From: Carettochelys insculpta
Lineage: Eukaryota > Chordata > Testudines > Carettochelyidae
Reading direction: 5' to 3'
Assembly: GCF_033958435.1 (NCBI RefSeq)
Contig: NC_134161.1
Location: 8,928,001 to 8,992,000 of the forward strand
Length of the DNA: 64,000 nt
Notes under the pieces: generated by a model
Database searches by the model: none
What the model saw: only the letters and a program-made list of their open reading frames with translations
What the model was told of the DNA's origin: nothing
Program-made: the position numbers and the translations under genes
Shown: positions 56,067 to 64,000 of the stretch, in pieces
How the letters are laid out: every line of letters starts with the position of its first letter
Numbering within the stretch: the first letter of the stretch is position 1

Positions 56067-57695
56067 TTTTCTCTGGGGTGTAAACCCAATGTTTACGTGG
56101 GATGTGCAACTTCATTTAACTCACTGGTCCTAAGCATTGAGACTGGGTTTGTTCAAACCAATAAGGTGCTTGCAGGCCACCCAAGAGGCCAAATCTTCAG
56201 CAGGGGCAAATGAATGCAGATTCATCGTCATCAGTAAAGTTTACCCTTTTACACCAGTCTGAGGCTCTCTGGCCCAGGGAGTTTTGGGGGAAGAGAATCT
56301 AGCTGAAAATCATATGCAAACCCGAATTAGAAACCTGACACTTCTAAAGATATGATATTGTTGTTGCAAAAACCAACACGATACAGAAACAAACTGCCAT
56401 CAACATATGGCGAGAGTCTGAAGTTACAGCAAACATTTACACACATTACAAACTTTATGCACGAGAGCAGCCCTGCTGAATTCAAATGGACAACTTACAT
56501 CCATAAAGTTATTCATATGCCTTGATGTTTGCAAGACTGGGCTCTAAGACTGGAAGATGGTACTTTATATTTTTCTGCTCTTGAATCAACCTCAATAAAA
56601 AGCATACATAAGAATTAAACTCAGATGGCTGCTGCTGTCTTAACAAACAAAAATGAATGTATTTTCAGGGAGATTTAACTTCCCTTTAAAATTCCATATA
56701 AGTTAGGAGGGAAAACTCATTCTGCTCAAACTAGAAACTATTCAAGTATTTTATCCACATAATTTTTAGGAAACAAAAAATGCAAAGAAATTCACTTGAA
56801 GATAATGATGGGAAGAAAGTACTTTGAAATAAACAGATTGTCCCTAAACTGAAGTGAAAGGCAGCCCAAAACATAGCATTAGCAATCCTTCTTCCCCCTA
56901 TGATTTCTACAGAAAGCCAGATGAGCTCTACTTCTCTCGGGAATAATGATCTCTCATTTATTTTGGATACAGTGTTCCTCATCGGTGATTCTCTTAATCT
57001 CAGTCTGAAGGTTCAAGGTACTTTTTAACTACAGAATCTGACTCATTTTCTAGTTGCTGAGTAGTTAATCTGCTCAAACATTTCCCCAAATAACCATCTG
57101 CTCCACCTTGTATTTATTTCATGCCCTGACTATCTTAGCTCTTGCTCCGTCCTGCTGGCTCATTCAGCTCTCTTTAAATTTCTCCTCTGGCCTTATGTCT
57201 GGTTGCTTATGTTTTGGACAGACAATAGAAGAGATATAGGCCATTATTCATGAGAAGCTTCAAGTGTAACGTGAGAAACACCTCCTCTCCTGACCCCTGT
57301 TAGCATAAGAATTGCTGATAAAAATTCTTAACTGAAAGAGAAAACTCTTCTGGGAAAAATATAGGCAAAGTTTCCCCTGAGAGATGTGCTTTGGAAGAGC
57401 CAAGAAGAATTCTTCACTTCAGACCTGATCCAGCTCCTGGAGGAGTTAGTGGGAATCTTTCTAAGGACTCCAGTGGGAGTCAGAAGAAATACTAAAGGTT
57501 TTCAAAATTGTAACGTTCCTCAAATAGAAAGATATTTTTCATCAGTGTCAATATAAGAGTATTACACATTCATATTCTAGTTTCTATCCATGGATCATGG
57601 ATATATATACCTCAGGGAATTAAATCCCATATCACCTCTCGAAGGTGGTTATGTATCCTTAGACCCATTTACAGATGGATCGTATCAATTAAAAG
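56067..57695. other. No gene recognised
   Basis: Unassigned. A fragment at 57420-57480 ('agacctgatccagctcctgg') may be an end of the palindromic group; 57640-57675 has a short MIR-like word (acccatttacagatgg). Confidence 0.4.
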
Positions 57696-57699
57696 AATA

Positions 57700-57796
57700 A
57701 ATCTGAAGAAGTGGGTCTGTCCCACGAAAGCTCATCACCTAATAAATTATTTTTTCAGTCTTTCAAGTGCTACAGGACTGCTTTATATATATATAT
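57700..57796 (+). mobile_element. Penelope-like tail fragment, plus orientation, with TA repeat
   Basis: 'tctgaagaagtgggtctgtc', 'ccacgaaagctcatcaccta', 'ataaattattttttcagtct' and 'gtgctacaggactgct', i.e. the tail of the 20549 element in the opposite orientation, followed by (TA)n at 57783. Confidence 0.75.
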
Positions 57797-57859
57797 TTGT
57801 ACATCTTTACTGACTCCAAGTGACATCGGGCAATGAAAAAAAATATGCAGGGGCAAGGT

Positions 57860-57955
57860 TTATTCTCATTTATGCCAGCATAAAACTGGGTTATTGCCAT
57901 TGACTTCTGTGGAATTCAGTTTACTAAGTGTGACAGAGGGGAATCTGGCCTAGGC
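57860..57955. repeat. Ancient palindromic MITE-like repeat
   Basis: 'tctcatttatgccagcataa', then 'gccattgacttctgtggaat' at the centre, then 'cagtttactaagtgtgacag'. The same palindrome family as 3958-4056, with 'gaggggaatctggcc' at the end. Confidence 0.6.
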
Positions 57956-58149
57956 AATTTTGAATCATGCTTCACTAGAGAAGTTAACAGAGCACTGCCG
58001 GAGCATGGCAGTGTATACTGTCCAGCACAAACTAGAAAAGTAACCAATAATTCATGTCTGCCTGACCCATTTGCATAACAGTCGACATTTCTAGACAATT
58101 ATATCTGTGGAACAGTGTCCAGCAGAAACAGGGAAGAAGGATTCTTTTG

Positions 58150-58330
58150 AAGATGGGGTTTACTTTCAAAAGAGCAGTGTCTACACTGGTTTTCTTCTTT
58201 CGAAAGAAGCTATTTCAAAATAAGAATATGCAAGTGAGGTACCAAATATGCAAATCTGCACCTCATTTGCATTTTTAATTCCCTCATTTGCATACCTCTT
58301 TCGAAAGAGGAATGCAAGTGCGCACACAGC
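58150..58330. mobile_element. MITE rich in ctttcgaaagag palindromes
   Basis: 'ggtttactttcaaaagagca', 'gtgtctacactggttttctt', 'ctttcgaaagaagctatttc' and 'acctctttcgaaagaggaat'. It shares the gtctacac word and self-complementary TTTCGAAA blocks with the element at 2337 but is otherwise different. Two 'catttgcat' words are also present. Ends not fully resolved. Confidence 0.55.
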
Positions 58331-58689
58331 CATTGACAAAGCAGTTTGGATCAGGACCCACACCTCTAAGTGCTCATACAAAATCAAACCTCTGAAAGTT
58401 TGCTATGAAAATTTAGCACTTTAAATTCTAGAGGAACGTGGATTCTAAAGCCTGAGAGGACACCTATGATTATCTAGCCTGACCTCCTGCATTACACAAG
58501 CCATAGAACTTCCAAGAAATAATTCCAATTTGAACTAAAGCATAGCTCCCTTAACAGCAGCCACATGCGGATTTGAATAAACCCATGAGGTCTACAATCA
58601 CTAGCTACCAGGGAATCTGAATTCTACTCCAGTGCTGCAAAGGATTGCATAAACACTAATTCAAAACTTACCATAGTCACAAGATGCAT

Positions 58690-58805
58690 TGTAAGTTTCA
58701 TTATACAGCTTGAGGAACTGAGAGACAGTGGTACATGACTTTATCAAGGCCCTAGGGAAGTCAGTGGCAGAGACAGTACTAGCACTCAGGAGTAGCGTGC
58801 AGTAA
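58690..58805 (-). repeat. MIR-like SINE remnant
   Basis: 'ttgaggaactgagagacagt', 'gactttatcaaggccctagg' and 'gtcagtggcagagacagtac' follow the MIR core order on the minus strand. Confidence 0.6.
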
Positions 58806-59764
58806 ACAAGACCATCCATCTCCCACTACTCTATGTTATGTGATACAAACTACTCCAACATTACTTAGAAGGAAAACAAAAAATAAATGGCAAAGAGCAC
58901 ACTGAATGGGCAATTAATATTCTTGGATGGGTTAAAGGAAAAAACTACATGGACCTATTCAAACTTGTCCAAAACAAAATTTAAATACACTGAGAAATGT
59001 TTATAGATGTTCAAATTGTTAATGGCATGCAGAAGGCTTACATTTCAAACATCATAGGTCAAAGAGAAGGAATATGTGAATTTCCAAATGTTCCTTGCTT
59101 GGCTGATTCTCTAATGTGATATCTTAAACTCTTCAAAGTACTCCCTGGAATTAAAACAATCAGATAGCATAGAAAGTGCTCACTTAACAACTATCAATAG
59201 GTTTTCAGATAAAAATGTAGATATAATTAAAAATAAAAAAGATGACCAAACACAATCAAATGAAATAGCTTTGGAAACTGATCAGGAAAGTGTGAGTTGA
59301 TGTTCTTTTGCAGGGAGCAAGTGAGGGACAGTTCAGCCGCTGAAAATATTTGTAGATTGAGAATTTCAGGAAGCTTGTCCGAGGCCAGGGCTATGCTAAA
59401 GGAGAAAATTGAACTGCACAGCTGGAGTCTCTATATCTAACATAATTATTTCTCACCAATCCCAAAGTGGGAGGTCAACGGGAGATCTCTCAGCATTCAA
59501 TTTACCAGGTCCATACTAGACTACCTCAATTAAAATCTGGAATATCAACTTGCGAAGAGATGACCCTCTCTTACTTATTGACAAGCCCTACGATAGCATA
59601 TGAAAACTATCTTAGCTTGAAGGAAAGTGTTGCTAGTTACTATTCAAGATTTAACAGAGGCATTCAAATAATCTGCTCTTCCCATTTTGGTTAAGTTAGA
59701 AGGGGTGAACTAAAGTAAAGTGTCTAAGTCTTGCTGACAGGCAAGGGGATTTGGGCAACTAAGT
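58806..59764. other. No gene or repeat recognised
   Basis: AT-rich unassigned sequence. Confidence 0.4.
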
Positions 59765-60020
59765 TATTTCGGGCCATATTTTAAAAAAAATCTAAAAATC
59801 CAGATAATTGCCCAGTGGAATTTTTAAATTTAAATTTTTAAATTGCCCTAAATGCATGTTAATTACTTTTCAACATTCCACAAAGAATCCAATTCCCATT
59901 GAAAATTGATGAGAATCAGGCAACAAGGTGATTCTGAAATTCTCACCTGGTGCCTAAATAGGTTGCACAATCTAGTCCCTGAACACTTTTGAAGATGAGA
60001 CTTAAGTGCTTTTGAAAATG
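59765..60020. repeat. Ancient inverted 'gtgcctaaat' repeat
   Basis: 'gggccatattttaaaaaaaa', 'attgaaaattgatgagaatc', 'cctggtgcctaaataggttg' and 'gacttaagtgcttttgaaaa' belong to the family seen at 54480. A local 'tttttaaatttaaatttttaaa' palindrome-like run lies near 59820. Confidence 0.5.
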
Positions 60021-61670
60021 TTAGCTCAGCTAAATAAGGCAGGGAGAGAGGTTCTGGTGGATTTTGGTATGGAAAAGGAGATCACCCTATGGAAAACGTC
60101 ATAGAAACACAGCCAATAAATATAGCTAAAAATGTTCATTATTGCTATTGTTATTTGTATTGCAGTAGGTTTAGGGTCCAGTGTGCTGGGTTCAGCACAA
60201 AACCAGGGCAAAAATTTATGCCCTAAAGAGCTTGCTGCCATAGTTTGAAACAATACGCAAGTGAACCTAAAAGGGAGGGTACATAAGGAACAATAAAATA
60301 AACAATGTTGAATAAATAAAATCGCCTTGAAGGTTCCAATCATTTGGACATATCTCTTTTTCCCTTTTCTTACTAGCATTATTTGAATTAGGGTATATTC
60401 CAAGCCTCCCACTTCAATTGAGGTCCCATTGTACTAGTGACATATTCATATGACTCCAGCATTGGGGCTTTAAAACCCAAATATCACTAACTTCACACTC
60501 CTGATAGTTGGCACCACCAGAACAGTAGCCCCACTGATTAATTCAGGGAGGTCATTTCAAAGATTAAAAAGTCCAACACTTGGGTTAGGGTTGGCTGTGC
60601 ATTCATTCACAAACACAAGAGTTACAGAGGAAAAATATTCCTCTCCAGGCATCTCTCCCAGTTCAGTTTGTTTCAGTGATGGCTGCTCTTGCGCAGTCTA
60701 ATGCTGTTCCTCTCTTACGGGTGGAACCCTGCAGCTCTTTGATTTCCTTTCGTATTTGTAGTTATATCATCTCTGGCTGACCTTTCTTAAACCTATGATG
60801 TTTTCCTTTAAACACTGCAGGAGCATTACGTATGCTTGTCGAGAGGCAAGCCTTTGAGATGGGAGAGGCTTGCAGTTTTCTGGGTCTCAAGACATTTTCC
60901 AAGAATCCTGTGGGGTTGCAAAGCTAGTCTGTAGGGTCTGAATCAGCTTCCCGTAATTTAAGTACTTATTTTATGTGTTCTCCTTCTCTTGGGTGATTTA
61001 ATGTATCAAAAGTAAATAATAACGACCCTATGATTTCCTAGCTATATCTCAATCTGCTTTTGCTATTATACATGACAAAATGGCTCAAAAAGCTAAACTA
61101 CAAGTCAAGGGATGGGGGGGACTCCACACAATGAGCAAGTTCTACTTCCTTCCACTGTCAATTCATTTCTGACTCCCATTTTCCATTCTACTGCTTCCGC
61201 AGATTAGACCCATCTCCAGTTCTGGCTTCCCACCCTTCCTTCTCCCTGTCACGGCTGCAGCCCTTCACCCCAGACCCCACCTTCAGTCTCTTCTGAAGAG
61301 GAATTCTTGTAATTAAAATGAGGACATTATAACCCACAAGTTTTATTGCTGGTTTAAAATCAGACAGAACCAGTTTGCCCAGCCCTACTTAAAACAAAAC
61401 ACCACACAAGGCCATTAAATCAACACAATACATAATAATGAGTAATGACTAGTGATTGACAAGCCCTGAAAGGTTCAGGGAAGACATAAACCCAAGACAT
61501 ACAGTTCCACTCCCATCTCTAGCATGGAGTATGTTTCCCATAAGAATACAAAATCTGGATGTTCGTAGAAATTATTTGATTCATTTTTATCAACAGAATT
61601 TTCTTATGGTATTTCCTGCCCTTCCTGATTCTTTCCAGGGGGTCAGCCATGCAATGCTAGTCTCCTAGTG
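60021..61670. other. No gene recognised
   Basis: Unassigned. 60200-60310 has words like those at 11855 ('atgccctaaagagcttgctg'). A 128-codon minus frame (60026-60412) has no recognised domain. Confidence 0.35.
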
Positions 61671-61975
61671 CAGTGTTGCTTCAACTTTCTGAGACCACAG
61701 AAAACCAAACAATATTTTTGTGCAGAGCACCTATGAAAATTTTCTAAAAATAATAATTGTCAAACTATAAAAAACAACATACAAACAGCAGCATACACAG
61801 CAAAAACAAAATGAACTAATTTAATTAGGTATCACAGCAATGAAGAAATAACATTGTATCTGGTTTCAATAACAGAAAATATACACTTTGAATTATTTTT
61901 CCAAATGCTCGTGGCACATCTGCGAGTTGTTCACAGAACACCAGTGTTCCACGGAACATAATTTAAGAAACACTG
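61671..61975. mobile_element. hAT-like (Charlie-type) MITE with decayed 8-bp duplication
   Basis: Left end 'cagtgttgcttcaactttct', right end 'ataatttaagaaacactg', mutual inverted repeats. Inside, 'acagaacaccagtgttccac' is a typical word of such elements. Flanks TCCTAGTG (61663-61670) and CCCTAGCA (61976-61983) agree at 5 of 8 positions, keeping the CCTAG core. 305 bp, non-autonomous. Confidence 0.8.
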
Positions 61976-61983
61976 CCCTAGCA

Positions 61984-63605
61984 CATAGAAATCATGGGTG
62001 ATTAGTCCTATACAGAAACTAAAAACAGAGAAGGTGGGTGGACAGACAGAACAAATCTTGGGAAGCAAATGAAAGTTTTCTCAAATTTTGCCAAAACTAT
62101 GGTAAATATAGCATTACTCAAACGTCCTGAGACTGACATTGTTGTGGCGAGCCCTGTACAAACATGGTGTCAGATTCCCACTTCTTCTCTATCCCCAAGG
62201 GACCAGGGCAGATCAAAAGAAGCCCTAACGGCCTAGCTGGGGAGAACTTCCCTGACATGCAAAAGGAAGAAAACCCCAGCCACAGAAGCCAGATGATAGG
62301 ATGGCATGTGCCTATACTGGGTTTGATTCATAGCAACGTTGCATGAAACATGATTTTCTGTTGATTTATAAGCAAAAGACTAATCATCTAGGCATCCATG
62401 AACATATGTAACAGCCCACATGGGTGTGAGACTGGTTCAAAGAAGTCAATGCTAATCTTGCTTTCTGCATGGCAGTGAAAGAAACTAGGATGGAGTCTCT
62501 ACCCATTGTATATTGATGGAACACTATTGATTGCTAGAGAGTTAATCCTGATTTACACCCGCATGAGATCAGACTCCGGTCTATTATGCAAAGGGTAGGA
62601 GCCATTCAAAGCACATCTGAGGGAGTGAGGGTGAGAGAGAGAGAGATTTCAGTGCAATGCTTTCTCTGTCTGCAGCAAATTTGGATCCCATTTCGCTATT
62701 CACCCACACCTTTTCAATCCATTATATTGACCATTAAAATAATCATACGAGTTTGTAAGGCTGAGCTGGGAGAGCCATGAAACCCTCCATGTGTTTGTTT
62801 CTATGGAAACGATTCCCTTGGCATCCCTGGTCTATGTTCAGTATTCCTGTCTGGCTCTGTTTGTCTGACCAAAAAAAAAAAAAAAAATCAAGCCTCTTTC
62901 AAACAGTCATTTGGGAGGGGCTGAGCGTTACTCATCATTCGTATTCTTGCACAGCATTTTTCATGTGTTTAGCCACAAAAAAGGGCCAGTTTGGGCTCTG
63001 GCATGCCAGCGTGTCCCAAGCCTGACTAGAAGGGACCAAATATAAAGATGAGAGAAGGACTCGCATTCTATACCTGTCCTCTGTGTTGAGTTGGTCAATA
63101 CAATTGCAAATTAATGCAAGTTGTGATGGGGCCATATTCAGTCAATAAAATCTCCCAGTCAAATAAGAACACTAAAATCAATAACAATCACCAATTCAGT
63201 GGAAGCCACTGTACGTAAAGACACCACAACCGAATAACCTAACTGGATTCATATTCCCTTGACTACTTCACTTGTCTCTGAAATGTGGTCATTTTGGGGG
63301 TCAGGCAGTCTTTGAATACAACAGAGCAAGGCTTCACCAAACGTTAGGACTGGGAGTGAAGAATTCTTTACCTAGTTGATACTAGAATGTAACTGCTCAT
63401 CTGGAATTTGGCCATTACACTTCAGGAAACAGACATACTTTGGTGAAAAGTTCCATGTCCCAAGCAATGGGGATTCCTTCATTTCCTTTGTAAGGTTATC
63501 CCACAGTGCAAAAAACCTCATTTTTATGAGAAATTTCTTAAGATTAAGTTCACATTTTGAGTTGCTCAGTTTAACTCTGTCCCCTTGGATGACTTTCCTT
63601 TCCCC
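61984..63605. other. No gene recognised
   Basis: Unassigned. An A-run at 62871-62887; a possible palindromic-family end at 62540-62578 ('taatcctgatttacacccgc'). Confidence 0.4.
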
Positions 63606-63611
63606 ATCTTC

Positions 63612-63712
63612 CTGTGTCACGGCTGCCATCTTGACCAACAGACCAAGGATGGAACTGGGGACCATCAAAGCTGGAATCTTTAACTGCTACAACTTGTATG
63701 AGAGAGCCAGAC
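63612..63712 (-). repeat. tRNA-derived SINE remnant
   Basis: On the minus strand, A-box-like 'ctcatacaagttgtagcagt' (63682-63702) and B-box-like 'ggtccccagttccatcc' (63648-63664), then 'ttggtcaagatggcagccgt', shared with 28595-28692. Confidence 0.5.
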
Positions 63713-63901
63713 TCTGTCACTGCGACTGTATCAAACACCAGTCCTTCAACAGCAGTCAAACATCAGCGGACACTAACGCACAAACACACACCAAGTGGGT
63801 TACATATGCAATTTTCCTACTGACGCATACTCTTACCTTTCCTAAGAAGCCTATGCTAGCCTTTTTTTCTTAAGTTTCTCACTGTTGCTATTAGAATTTG
63901 T

Positions 63902-63925
63902 AACACACACACACACACACACACA
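63902..63925 (+). repeat. CA microsatellite
   Basis: (AC)n of about 11 units. Confidence 0.95.
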
Positions 63926-64000
63926 AAATTTGTTTTATAATTCTACCAAGATTTAGATGGAAAATGTTGTCAAATATATAAACTTCAAAATTTTTCAGAA

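Overview
This window is vertebrate, most likely turtle, intergenic or intronic DNA. It is AT-rich and I could support no host protein-coding exon. The case for an amniote, and within amniotes a turtle, rests on the repeats recognised from memory: sauropsid-type CR1 3' ends, MIR-like SINE remnants, and many copies of the terminal sequence that reads as 'actaacaaaat...cgaaagctc' or its complement. Here that terminal sequence can be traced to a Penelope-like retroelement with a GIY-YIG endonuclease. Clade assignment below amniotes is inference (about 0.7 for turtle).

Layout. 1-2.1 kb: a CR1 tail, then unassigned sequence. 2.1-3.4 kb: a 682-bp foldback-rich DNA element (TTCGAA/TCTACACGT motifs) inside an older unclassified repeat. 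3.9-9.7 kb: ancient palindromic repeats, a pogo-like MITE, Penelope-derived pieces and a hAT-like piece. 9.7-15 kb: mostly unassigned, with a polypyrimidine plus Z-DNA-type tract at 10.1 kb. 15.3-16 kb: CR1. 17.3-17.8 kb: MITEs. 20.3-22.8 kb: CR1 sequence holding a Penelope-like element with long inverted arms and a short A-tailed insertion. 25.6-26.5 kb: a pogo-like MITE split by CR1. 27.8-33.2 kb: a dense nest of Penelope tails, hAT and pogo MITEs and SINE remnants. 33.27-34.82 kb: a LINE copy with a 5' inversion (twin-priming pattern) and a 13-bp target-site duplication. 35.57-36.29 kb: second copy of the 682-bp-type element, inverted. 37.4-38.0 kb: CR1. About 39.0-46.4 kb: a block with almost no recognisable repeats, a candidate conserved non-coding interval. 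46.5-50 kb: small MITEs, MIR and CR1 pieces. 51.19-52.81 kb: a 5'-truncated LINE with nearly intact reverse transcriptase, flanked by an 11-bp duplication. 53-64 kb: CR1, an older LINE end, hAT MITEs, MIR and tRNA-SINE remnants.

The coding capacity seen is all transposon-derived: a non-LTR retrotransposon (APE endonuclease, reverse transcriptase, C-terminal zinc finger) in two closely similar copies, and the end of a Penelope-like polyprotein. Each LINE coding frame carries one visible nonsense change, so that family looks recently active, while the CR1, MIR and hAT/pogo pieces look older. The nested order of insertions allows a relative chronology.
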